Made by a program: the position numbers and the translations under genes. The notes under the pieces were generated by a model. That model worked only from the letters and a program-made list of their open reading frames with translations, was not told the DNA's origin and did not search any database. A stretch of DNA of 22,953 nucleotides. Origin: DASVLX01 sp035552275 (GTDB lineage: Bacteria > Actinomycetota > Actinomycetes > Mycobacteriales > Pseudonocardiaceae). Location: assembly GCA_035552275.1 (NCBI GenBank), contig DASZLR010000232.1, positions 1 to 22,953 of the forward strand, written 5' to 3'. Positions 14,745 through 21,078 of this stretch are shown piece after piece (the stretch's first letter is position 1; every line of letters begins with the position of its first letter).

Positions 14745-16038
14745 AACCCGGGATGTCCTCCAGCGCGTCGCGCATCGGGATCAGCTTGGCCGCCGCCTCG
14801 GCGACCTCGTTGTCCGGATCGGAGTCGGCGACGATGCCGCAGCCGGTGAACAGGCGGACCGAGTTGCCGCTGACCTGGGCGCAGCGCAGTGCGATGCCCA
14901 GCTCGCCGTCGCCGGAGCTGTCGATCCAGCCGACCGGCCCGGCGTAGCGGCCTCGGTCCATCCCTTCCAATTCACGGATCAACGCCACCGCCGCGTCCCG
15001 CGGCGTGCCCCCGACGGCGGCCGTCGGATGCGCCGCGCCGGCCAGGGTGAGCAGCGACGGGTCGCCGGCCAGCCGGCCGTGCACCTCGGTGGCCAGGTGC
15101 AGCACGTTGTGCAGGCGCAACACGGACGGCTCGTCCGCCACGGTGAGCTCGGCGCAGAACGGGCGCATGGTGTCCGCGAGCGAGCGCGCCGCGAACACGT
15201 GTTCCGCGCGGTTCTTGGCCGAGCCGAGCAGATCCGCGGCCAGCGCGTCGGCGTCCATCCCGTCGTGCGGCCAGACCGTGCCGGCCAGCACCCGCGACGA
15301 CACCTGCGCGCCGTGCCGGCTCAACAAGAGTTCGGGGGTCGCGCCGACCAGCCCATCGACAGCGAACGTCCAGCAGCTCGGGTACCGACTGGCCAGGCCG
15401 TGCAGCAGGTAGCGCGGGTCGACCGGGCCGTCCGCGTCGGGGGTGGTGGCGATCAGGTCGTGCGCCAGCACCACCTTGCCCAGTTCCCCGGCGCGCAGCC
15501 GGGCGACAGCCAGGCGAACCGCCTCGCGATAGCCGGTGACCGGCAACTGCCCGGCCGAGTAGCGGATCGTCGACGGCACCGCGACCGGCCGCACCGAATG
15601 CACGCCCGCGCCCGGACGCGGACCGCCGCGGACGCCGATCTCGGTCACCCAGGTCACCCCGTCCCGGCGGCCGACCACGATTTCCGGCACGATCAGCACC
15701 GAGTGACCCGGCTCGTCGGCGAAGGCCATGCTGATGAACGCCACCGGACCGGTGCCCGGCACGCCGACCTCGTCGTGCACCTCGGCGCAGGCCGCGAACT
15801 CCCGCCACCAGCGGGCCGCGTCCTCGAACCGGCCAGGGCCGGACGGCTCGAACCGGGCGGCCTCGCCCCAGCCGACCAAACCCTCGCCCGCCCGCACCCA
15901 GGCCAGCGCATCCTCGGCGCGGGGCACCGCGTCGAGCAGGCTCGCCGAGGCGTCCATCCGGCGGGTCCGCACGGACGCCGGAGCGGTCACCCGGTTGGCG
16001 TCGCGCGGGCTGGGCTGGCGCGAGGAAGCGGTCGTCAC
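14737..16038 (-). CDS. menF: Isochorismate synthase (MenF/EntC type)
   Basis: A protein of about 433 residues of the chorismate-binding family that converts chorismate to isochorismate, the substrate of MenD. Visible motifs are the lysine in ELGKVVLAHD (about Lys188), the AGTVWPH stretch, AKNRAEHVF, HNVLHLATEVHG with the Mg-binding glutamate, the TAAVGGTPRDAAV segment, GPVGWID and GELGIALRCAQ. The sequence reads as an isochorismate synthase rather than anthranilate or salicylate synthase, and the men neighbours agree. I chose GTG at 16038 because TACGCT lies 6 nt upstream, a leaderless arrangement; GTG at 16062 would add 8 residues. The first 30 residues are poorly conserved in look. It converges with menD, overlapping by 8 bp. 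Confidence 0.9.
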   Translation of the reverse strand: MTTASSRQPSPRDANRVTAPASVRTRRMDASASLLDAVPRAEDALAWVRAGEGLVGWGEAARFEPSGPGRFEDAARWWREFAACAEVHDEVGVPGTGPVAFISMAFADEPGHSVLIVPEIVVGRRDGVTWVTEIGVRGGPRPGAGVHSVRPVAVPSTIRYSAGQLPVTGYREAVRLAVARLRAGELGKVVLAHDLIATTPDADGPVDPRYLLHGLASRYPSCWTFAVDGLVGATPELLLSRHGAQVSSRVLAGTVWPHDGMDADALAADLLGSAKNRAEHVFAARSLADTMRPFCAELTVADEPSVLRLHNVLHLATEVHGRLAGDPSLLTLAGAAHPTAAVGGTPRDAAVALIRELEGMDRGRYAGPVGWIDSSGDGELGIALRCAQVSGNSVRLFTGCGIVADSDPDNEVAEAAAKLIPMRDALEDIPGSS

Positions 16039-16044
16039 GGTTTG

Positions 16045-16050
16045 AGCGTA
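16045..16050 (-). promoter_or_regulatory. -10 box of menF, leaderless type
   Basis: TACGCT on the minus strand, 6 nt before GTG 16038; no ribosome binding site. Confidence 0.4.
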
Positions 16051-16090
16051 CGAATCGGTCACTGAGGACGCGCTGAGAGGTTCACCGCAG

Positions 16091-16121
16091 CGAGATCAAT
16101 GTCTCGGTCGAACACTAAACT
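16091..16121 (+). promoter_or_regulatory. Promoter region of the DUF3592-like gene with inverted repeat
   Basis: A -10 box TAAACT (16116-16121) lies 8 nt before ATG 16130. Upstream, CGAGA-N6-TCTCG (16091-16106) forms an inverted repeat near the -35 position. No ribosome binding site is seen, so the transcript may be leaderless. Confidence 0.35.
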
Positions 16122-16129
16122 CTGCCGTT

Positions 16130-16630
16130 ATGACGAGCGGGGGCCCCACGATGGAAGCGGAGCGGCCGGGCGGCGATGATGCCACCGCCGACGCCGCGCG
16201 TCCCCATCACGGCCGGCGCGGCCTGGCCATCACCGCCATCACGCTGACCGTGGTCGGGGCCGTGTTCACCGGGCTGTGCCTGCTGGTGCTGGTCGCGTGC
16301 TGGCAGGACGACGCCGCGATCGACGCGCACCTCGGCCAGGCGACCGCCGATGTGCTGTCCAGCTCGCCCAGCCGGACAGCTGTGCGGTTTGTCACACCGG
16401 ATGGCACGGTGAACATTCCGGACACCGGCGTGCTGTATCCACAGGGCCTGATCGCCGGCGAGCGGGTGCGGGTCGAGTACGACACCCAGAACCCCCAACT
16501 GGTTCGGGTCGCCGGCCGGGACTACCAGCTGGCGTTCCTACCGGTCGGCACCGCCATCCTGATCGCCTGGGCAGTGCTCGCCCCGACCCTCTGGTGGCTC
16601 CGCCGCCGCCGTCGGAGCGCGGTAGGCTGA
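16130..16630 (+). CDS. DUF3592-like two-pass membrane protein
   Basis: A 166-residue protein with a polar N-terminal 30 residues and hydrophobic segments at about 31-57 and 137-157. Between them is an extracytoplasmic domain of about 80 residues with beta-rich character (TAVRFVTPDGTVNI, ERVRVEYDTQNPQLVRV), as in DUF3592 proteins. It ends in a basic RRRRR tail on the cytoplasmic side. The function is unknown. A membrane protein of similar size follows menD in mycobacteria as I recall, so the association with the menaquinone locus may be conserved. ATG 16130 is favoured by TAAACT 8 nt upstream; ATG 16151 is an alternative. It converges with the inositol monophosphatase-like gene across 90 bp holding two hairpins. 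Confidence 0.78.
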   Translation: MTSGGPTMEAERPGGDDATADAARPHHGRRGLAITAITLTVVGAVFTGLCLLVLVACWQDDAAIDAHLGQATADVLSSSPSRTAVRFVTPDGTVNIPDTGVLYPQGLIAGERVRVEYDTQNPQLVRVAGRDYQLAFLPVGTAILIAWAVLAPTLWWLRRRRRSAVG

Positions 16631-16638
16631 TCAACGCG

Positions 16639-16654
16639 CGGGGCACTAGCCCCG
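16639..16654 (+). terminator. Hairpin after the DUF3592-like gene
   Basis: CGGGGC-ACTA-GCCCCG is a perfect 6-bp stem with a 4-nt loop 8 nt after the stop. There is no T-run, as is common in high-GC actinobacteria. Confidence 0.45.
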
Positions 16655-16662
16655 ACGAAGTG

Positions 16663-16699
16663 AGCCCGGCAGCCTTCCGGATGGTTGGTGAGCCGGGCT
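16663..16699. terminator. Second hairpin between convergent genes
   Basis: AGCCCGGC (16663-16670) pairs with GCCGGGCT (16692-16699) across a 21-nt loop. It lies 22 bp from the end of the minus-strand phosphatase gene and may serve both directions. Confidence 0.45.
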
Positions 16700-16720
16700 T
16701 CGCGCTGTCCGGGCCGGACG

Positions 16721-17557
16721 TCAGGCCGGGCGGGAGGCGGACTGCCACCAGGACAGCACCTGGTCGGCGACGGCCGGCGAGGCGACCATCATGCCGTCGG
16801 TGGGCAGCGGAACGTGGTTGCCGCGGCGGTCCAGCACCACCGCGCCCACTTCCAGCGCCATCGCCACCCCGGCCGCGACATCCCATTCGTGCACGCTGTC
16901 CAGCACCACGGCGGCGACATGGCCCAGCGCCACCTGCACCACCGACAGCGCCGCCGAACCGAGAATCCGCACCCCGGAATGCGCGTCGGCGGCGTGCCCG
17001 ATGAACTCGGCCATGCCCGGCCACGGCCCGCGCAGCGCCAGCTCGGTGCACACGATCGCGCCGGCGAGCCCGGAACGTCCCGGCAGCCGGACCGGCTTGC
17101 CGTTGGCGCGGGCGCCCCGGCCCCTCGCGGCGGCATAGATCTGGCCGCGATACGGGTCGGCGACCACGCCGACCACCGGTCCGTCGCTGTCGACCAGAGC
17201 CAGGCTGTACGCGCACCACGGCACCCCGGCCACGTAGTTCGCGGTGCCGTCCACCGGATCGACCACCCAGTGGTACTCGGCGTCCTCGGAGCCGACGTCG
17301 GAGCCGAACTCCTCGCCGACCACCGGAATGCCGGGGAACTGCGCGGTCAGCACCCGCCGGGTGTGCCGCTCCAGGGTGCGGTCGGTGTCGGTCACCCAGT
17401 CGAACGGCGACTCCTTGGCGCTGGGCCGGGCGCCCCGGCCGGCGGTCGCGGTGATCACGTCGGTGGCGTCGTTGGCGAGTTTCCCGGCGACCTCCAGAGC
17501 ACGGGAGATCAGGCCGGGTGCGACAGGCTTTGTTGCGGGCGATGGCGAGACGGACAT
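16721..17557 (-). CDS. Inositol monophosphatase family protein
   Basis: A protein of about 278 residues of the Mg-dependent, lithium-sensitive phosphatase superfamily. The metal-binding motifs are complete: GEE at about 81-83, WVVDPVDGTANY with Asp100 and Asp103, and EWDVAAG with Asp226. These identify the fold, but not the substrate: inositol-1-phosphate, histidinol-phosphate, PAP and fructose-1,6-bisphosphate enzymes share them. It is not a known menaquinone enzyme, yet it sits between menaquinone genes. Start choice is uncertain. ATG 17557 has GAGG 3 nt upstream; ATG 17587 and TTG 17614 are in frame further up. A -10-like TATCCT on the minus strand is at 17619-17614. It is divergent from menG. 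Confidence 0.82.
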   Translation of the reverse strand: MSVSPSPATKPVAPGLISRALEVAGKLANDATDVITATAGRGARPSAKESPFDWVTDTDRTLERHTRRVLTAQFPGIPVVGEEFGSDVGSEDAEYHWVVDPVDGTANYVAGVPWCAYSLALVDSDGPVVGVVADPYRGQIYAAARGRGARANGKPVRLPGRSGLAGAIVCTELALRGPWPGMAEFIGHAADAHSGVRILGSAALSVVQVALGHVAAVVLDSVHEWDVAAGVAMALEVGAVVLDRRGNHVPLPTDGMMVASPAVADQVLSWWQSASRPA

Positions 17558-17613
17558 CTGCCTCAGCTTGGCTACGGATGGTGTCATGGGTGCGACAGCC
17601 AGGTGACGGGCCA

Positions 17614-17619
17614 AGGATA
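17614..17619 (-). promoter_or_regulatory. Putative -10 box of the inositol monophosphatase-like gene
   Basis: TATCCT on the minus strand gives a predicted start near 17607, before both candidate ATG codons (17587 and 17557). No convincing -35. Confidence 0.3.
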
Positions 17620-17682
17620 GTCAGGACAAGACTCGCCTGCTTGACCGCCGTACACCGGCACTACCGTCCGCCGGCGCCGCCG

Positions 17683-17688
17683 TAGGCT
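17683..17688 (+). promoter_or_regulatory. -10 box of menG, leaderless type
   Basis: TAGGCT lies 8 nt before ATG 17697, with no ribosome binding site. A -35-like TTGACC at 17641 is too far for this box but is 15 bp from TACCGT (17662-17667), a weaker alternative. Confidence 0.35.
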
Positions 17689-17696
17689 CCTTGTTC

Positions 17697-18398
17697 ATGT
17701 CGCGAGCCGGTCTGGACAAAGATCCGCACGACGTCGCCACCATGTTCGACGCCGTCGCCGAGCACTACGACCGCACCAACTCGGTCGCCAGTCTCGGGTT
17801 CGACCGGCACTGGCGGGCGATGACTCGGCGAGTGCTGGACCTCCGTCCGGACGAGCGGGTGCTGGACGTCGCCGCCGGCACCGCGGTGTCCACCGTCGAA
17901 CTCGCCCGGTCCGGCGCCTGGTGCGTGGCCGCCGACTTCTCGCTGGGCATGCTGCGGCACGGCGCGGACCGGGATGTGCCGAAAGTCGGCGCGGACGCGA
18001 TGCGGCTCCCATTCGCCGACGGTGTGTTCGACGCGGTGACCATCTCCTTCGGCCTGCGCAACATCGTGGACCCGGTGGCCGCGCTGGCCGAGCTGCGCCG
18101 GGTCACCCGGCCGGGCGGACGGCTGGTGGTGTGCGAGTTCGCCACCCCGGTCTGGGCGCCGGTGCGCTGGGCGTACCAACGGATCGCACTGAAGGCGCTG
18201 CCGGTGATCACCCGTCGGGTGGCCAGCAATCCCGAGGCGTACCGCTACCTCGCCGAGTCCATTCTCGGCTGGCCGGACCAGACGGGGCTGGCCACCCGGA
18301 TCGAGCGGTCCGGCTGGCGGCGGGTCGAGTGGCTGGACCTGACCGGCGGCATCGTCGCCCTGCACCGCGCCATCAATGCAGAGATGGAGCCGTCCTAA
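17697..18398 (+). CDS. menG: Demethylmenaquinone methyltransferase MenG (UbiE family)
   Basis: A 233-residue SAM-dependent methyltransferase that adds the final ring methyl to demethylmenaquinone. The N-terminal DVATMFDAVAEHYDRTNSV is typical of UbiE/MenG. SAM motif I is VLDVAAGTA at about 55-63. Family signatures SFGLRNIVDP (about 116-124) and RVTRPGGRLVVCEFATP follow, then a C-terminal part with YRYLAESILGWPDQ. ATG at 17697 is preferred over the in-frame TTG at 17691 because TAGGCT lies 8 nt before it and the family N-terminus begins close by. The next gene, menJ, is 54 bp downstream on the same strand. It is divergent from the phosphatase gene. Confidence 0.92.
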   Translation: MSRAGLDKDPHDVATMFDAVAEHYDRTNSVASLGFDRHWRAMTRRVLDLRPDERVLDVAAGTAVSTVELARSGAWCVAADFSLGMLRHGADRDVPKVGADAMRLPFADGVFDAVTISFGLRNIVDPVAALAELRRVTRPGGRLVVCEFATPVWAPVRWAYQRIALKALPVITRRVASNPEAYRYLAESILGWPDQTGLATRIERSGWRRVEWLDLTGGIVALHRAINAEMEPS

Positions 18399-18452
18399 AC
18401 TCGACTGAAATCCCAGCAATCTCCACGAATCGCCGCACCGCACGGAGGCCCG

Positions 18453-19748
18453 ATGAGTACGCCCAGCCGACGCCGGGCCGACGAGGACGCCGAGGTCATC
18501 GTGGTCGGTGCCGGGCCGGCCGGATCCACGGCCGCCACCTACCTCGCCCGCGCCGGCCTCGACGTGCTGCTGCTGGAGAAAAGCACCTTCCCGCGGGAGA
18601 AGGTCTGCGGCGACGGGCTCACCCCGCGCGGCGTGAAGCAGCTCATCGACCTCGGCGTGGACACCCGCGAGGAAGCCGGCTGGCTGCACAACCGCGGCCT
18701 GCGGATCGTCACCGCGCACCACAACCTCGAACTCGACTGGCCGGAGCTGTCGAACTTCCCGCCCTACGGCCTGGTTCGCCCGCGCGCCGACTTCGACGAA
18801 CTGCTCGCCCGCACCGCGCAGCGCGCCGGCGCCCGGCTGCTGGAGCAGACCACCGTGCGCGCCGCGATCACCCACGACCGCACCGGCCGGGTCGTCGGCG
18901 TCACCGCGAACGCCGGCCCGGACAAGGTTCCGGTCACCTACCGCGCGCCGCTGGTGCTGGCCTGCGACGGCGTGTCCGCGCGACTGGCGCTGTCGGTGGG
19001 TATCGAGAAGCGCGACAACCGGCCCATCGGCGTGGCCGTCCGCCGCTACTACACCAGCCCGCGCACCAAGGACGACTACCTTGAGTCGCATCTCCAGCTC
19101 TGGGACCGCAGTGATCCTGCGCAGCCCCGACTGCTGCCCGGCTACGGCTGGATCTTCGGCATGGGCGACGGCACCGCCAACGTCGGCCTCGGCATCCTGT
19201 CCACGTCCGGGGCGTTCGGTAACACCGACTACCGGGGCCTGCTGCGGTCCTGGCTGGCCGGGCTGCCCGAAGACTGGGGCATGACCGAGGACAACGCGGT
19301 CGGCAAGATCGGCGGCGCCGCGCTGCCGATGGGCTTCAGCCGCACCCCGCACTACCGGCGCGGTCTGCTGCTGGTCGGCGACGCGGGCGGCACGGTGAAC
19401 CCGTTCAACGGCGAGGGCATCGGCTACGCGATGGAGTCCGCGCGGCTGGCCGCCGAGCACGTGGTGCAGGCGCTGGCCCGGCCCGAAGGCGCCTCCCGGG
19501 AGCGGGCGCTGGTCGGCTATCCGTTGGCGCTGCGGCAATCCCTGGGCGGCTACTACACGTTGGGCAACGCGTTCAGCCGGCTGATCGGCAACCCGAAGGT
19601 GATGCGCGCGGCCACCCGCTACGGCATGCCGCGCGAGACGCTGATGCGGTTCGTGCTCAAGCTGCTCGCCGGTCTCTACGACGGTCGGGACGGCCAACTC
19701 GCCGACCGGCTGATCGCCACCGCGACCAAACTGGCGCCGTCCGCGTGA
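18453..19748 (+). CDS. menJ: Geranylgeranyl reductase family FAD enzyme, probable menaquinone reductase MenJ
   Basis: A 431-residue FAD-dependent oxidoreductase. The dinucleotide-binding motif VVGAGPAGST is at 17-26, followed by Glu42 at the end of the second strand. The family motif FPREKVCGDGLTPRG is at about 46-60. The second FAD motif VGDAGGTVNPFNGEGIGYAMES begins at about residue 308 with Asp310. Members reduce isoprenoid double bonds. In mycobacteria, MenJ saturates one isoprene unit of menaquinone-9 and its gene lies near ubiE/menG. The position directly after menG supports that assignment over a chlorophyll or archaeal lipid reductase. GGAGG lies 4 nt before the ATG. No enzymatic specificity can be read from the sequence, so the symbol is by family and context. 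Confidence 0.82.
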   Translation: MSTPSRRRADEDAEVIVVGAGPAGSTAATYLARAGLDVLLLEKSTFPREKVCGDGLTPRGVKQLIDLGVDTREEAGWLHNRGLRIVTAHHNLELDWPELSNFPPYGLVRPRADFDELLARTAQRAGARLLEQTTVRAAITHDRTGRVVGVTANAGPDKVPVTYRAPLVLACDGVSARLALSVGIEKRDNRPIGVAVRRYYTSPRTKDDYLESHLQLWDRSDPAQPRLLPGYGWIFGMGDGTANVGLGILSTSGAFGNTDYRGLLRSWLAGLPEDWGMTEDNAVGKIGGAALPMGFSRTPHYRRGLLLVGDAGGTVNPFNGEGIGYAMESARLAAEHVVQALARPEGASRERALVGYPLALRQSLGGYYTLGNAFSRLIGNPKVMRAATRYGMPRETLMRFVLKLLAGLYDGRDGQLADRLIATATKLAPSA

Positions 19749-19800
19749 GGCCGTCGGAGCCATGGGGCCCATCGGGACTCATCGCGACACCGCCTAACGG

Positions 19801-19818
19801 GTGAGTGAGCTCACTCAC
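19801..19818. promoter_or_regulatory. Perfect 18-bp palindrome
   Basis: GTGAGTGAGCTCACTCAC equals its reverse complement, 53 bp after the menJ stop. It could be an operator of a dimeric regulator. Read as RNA, it could be a 7-bp stem with an AGCT loop ending the menJ transcript. Its half-site spacing differs from the Rex sites. Confidence 0.5.
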
Positions 19819-19870
19819 AACAGCCGGCGAATTGCCCAAGGCCCCTGGCGAACGGGTGTGACGCGAGTCC

Positions 19871-19876
19871 TACACT
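19871..19876 (+). promoter_or_regulatory. Candidate upstream nuo -10 box
   Basis: TACACT would start transcription near 19883. The first Rex-type site (19887-19904) would then cover the start region, a good place for repression. No clear -35. Confidence 0.3.
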
Positions 19877-19886
19877 GGGCTCTGGC

Positions 19887-19904
19887 TTGTGAAGCAGTTC
19901 ACAG
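19887..19904. promoter_or_regulatory. Rex-type operator 1
   Basis: TTGTGAA-GCAG-TTCACAG matches the known Rex operator TTGTGAA-N4-TTCACAA at all but the last base. Rex is a redox-sensing repressor that releases DNA when NADH is high. In Streptomyces coelicolor it controls nuo and cydABCD. Confidence 0.75.
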
Positions 19905-19910
19905 GACGGT

Positions 19911-19936
19911 CGGACAGGTCTGTGCGGACAAGTCTG
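19911..19936 (+). repeat. Tandem 12-mer between the Rex sites
   Basis: CGGACAGGTCTG (19911-19922) and CGGACAAGTCTG (19925-19936) differ at one base with a 14-bp period. It may be a second regulator's site; nothing identifies it. Confidence 0.45.
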
Positions 19937-19943
19937 GGCAAGA

Positions 19944-19961
19944 TTGTGAACGATTTCACAA
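19944..19961. promoter_or_regulatory. Rex-type operator 2, exact consensus
   Basis: TTGTGAA-CGAT-TTCACAA is an exact match to the Rex consensus with perfect 7-bp arms. Its centre is 57 bp from operator 1. Confidence 0.82.
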
Positions 19962-20016
19962 GCCGCCCCGATCGGGTGCCAGGCGTGCCCGCCAACGGAG
20001 TGTGACGCACACCCCG

Positions 20017-20022
20017 TAGGGT
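20017..20022 (+). promoter_or_regulatory. Candidate proximal nuo -10 box
   Basis: TAGGGT would start transcription near 20029, leaving a short leader with GAGAGAGGG (20036-20044) as the ribosome binding site. It has no good -35; GTGTG-N3-CACAC at 20000-20012 lies just upstream. Confidence 0.35.
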
Positions 20023-20046
20023 TCGGGCGACTCGCGAGAGAGGGCG

Positions 20047-20460
20047 GTGCGGTCAATGCGGACAGTCGCGGCCGGAAGTGTGCCATCAGCCACCTCGCTC
20101 GGGCCGTATCTTCCGTTGCTGCTGCTGTTTCTGCTGGCCGGCGCGTTCGCGGTGTTCTCGGTGGCGGCGGCGCCGTTCATCGGCCCGCGCCGCTACAACA
20201 AGGCCAAGCTGGACGCCTACGAATGCGGGATCGAGCCCTCGCCGCAGCCGATCGTCGGCGGCGGCCGGATGCCGGTCGCCTACTACCTGACGGCCATGCT
20301 GTTCATCCTCTTCGACATCGAAATGGTGTTCCTGTACCCGTTCGCGGTCACCTCGGACGCGCTGGGGATGTTCGGCCTGGTCGAGATCATCCTGTTCATC
20401 GGCACGGTCGGATTCGCCTACGCCTATGTATGGCGGCGTGGCGGCCTGGACTGGAACTGA
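20047..20460 (+). CDS. nuoA: NADH-quinone oxidoreductase subunit A
   Basis: A membrane subunit of respiratory complex I of 137 residues from GTG 20047, or 134 from ATG 20056. Three hydrophobic segments are at about 19-41, 77-99 and 108-129. The loop between the first two carries the conserved YECGIEPSP (about 58-66), part of the quinone-site region. FDIE (89-92) lies in the second segment, and the C-terminal WRRGGLDW is typical. A GAGAGAGGG stretch at 20036-20044 serves as the ribosome binding site; the spacing does not decide between the two starts. It leads the nuo operon, downstream of two Rex-type operators, and is 50 bp before nuoB. Confidence 0.93.
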   Translation: MRSMRTVAAGSVPSATSLGPYLPLLLLFLLAGAFAVFSVAAAPFIGPRRYNKAKLDAYECGIEPSPQPIVGGGRMPVAYYLTAMLFILFDIEMVFLYPFAVTSDALGMFGLVEIILFIGTVGFAYAYVWRRGGLDWN

Positions 20461-20510
20461 GCCTGGACTGCGAACTGGCGACCGGCGCCTGAACCGACGG
20501 GAGAAACGCG

Positions 20511-21062
20511 ATGGGCCTGGAGGAGAAGCTTCCCAGCGGCATTCTGCTGACCAGAGTGGAGAAACTGGTCAACTGGACCCGCAAGTCCTCGCTGTGGCCG
20601 GCGACTTTCGGCCTGGCCTGCTGCGCCATCGAGATGATGACCACCGGCGGCCCGCGCTACGACCTCGCCCGGTTCGGCATGGAGGTGTTCCGGGCCTCGC
20701 CGCGTCAGGCCGACCTGATGATCGTCGCCGGCCGGGTCAGCCAGAAGATGGCTCCGGTGCTGCGGCAGATCTACGACCAGATGCCGGAGCCGCGCTGGGT
20801 GCTGGCGATGGGCGTGTGCGCCTCGTCCGGCGGCATGTTCAACAACTACGCGATCGTGCAGGGCGTGGATCACGTTGTGCCGGTGGACATGTACCTACCG
20901 GGCTGCCCGCCGCGCCCGGAGATGTTGATGGACGCGATCCTCAAGATCCACGCCAAGATCACCGATGAACCGTTGGGACCGACCAGGGCGGTTGAGCAGG
21001 CCGAGCAGGGCGTGCGCACCGAGCTGGTGCCGTCGTCGGTTCGCTACGCGAAGAAGAAGTGA
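20511..21062 (+). CDS. nuoB: NADH-quinone oxidoreductase subunit B
   Basis: A 183-residue peripheral-arm subunit of complex I carrying the terminal [4Fe-4S] cluster N2, which passes electrons to quinone. The four expected ligands are visible: Cys37-Cys38 in GLACCAIEMM, Cys103 in MGVCASSGG and Cys132 in LPGCPPRPE. The N-terminal SSLWPATFG and the RQADLMIVAGRVSQKM stretch are standard. ATG 20511 has GGGAG at 20500-20504 as ribosome binding site. The C-terminal 25 residues are a polar tail. NuoB makes its functional quinone site together with NuoD, which is missing from its usual place here. nuoC follows 16 bp after the stop. Confidence 0.96.
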   Translation: MGLEEKLPSGILLTRVEKLVNWTRKSSLWPATFGLACCAIEMMTTGGPRYDLARFGMEVFRASPRQADLMIVAGRVSQKMAPVLRQIYDQMPEPRWVLAMGVCASSGGMFNNYAIVQGVDHVVPVDMYLPGCPPRPEMLMDAILKIHAKITDEPLGPTRAVEQAEQGVRTELVPSSVRYAKKK

Positions 21063-21078
21063 TCAGAAATTGGCAGAC

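Larger units (their letters stand above)
19749..20046 (+). promoter_or_regulatory. Regulatory region upstream of the nuo operon
   Basis: These 298 bases hold no gene I can support. They contain an 18-bp palindrome, two Rex-type operators, a tandem 12-mer, a short inverted repeat GTGTG-N3-CACAC (20000-20012) and two -10-like hexamers. This is dense regulatory structure compared with other gaps in the window. Confidence 0.7.

Noticed and set aside
17661..19772. A 703-codon open frame on the minus strand opposite menG and menJ
   Set aside because: It has no recognisable domain and is Arg/Gly/His/Gln-rich, as expected of the antisense frame of GC-rich genes. The plus-strand genes have clear motifs.
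19888..19960. The nuo upstream dyads as CRP/GlxR sites (TGTGA-N6-TCACA)
   Set aside because: They do fit that pattern too, but the extended TTGTGAA-N4-TTCACAA form and the nuo target fit Rex better. Dual binding is not excluded.
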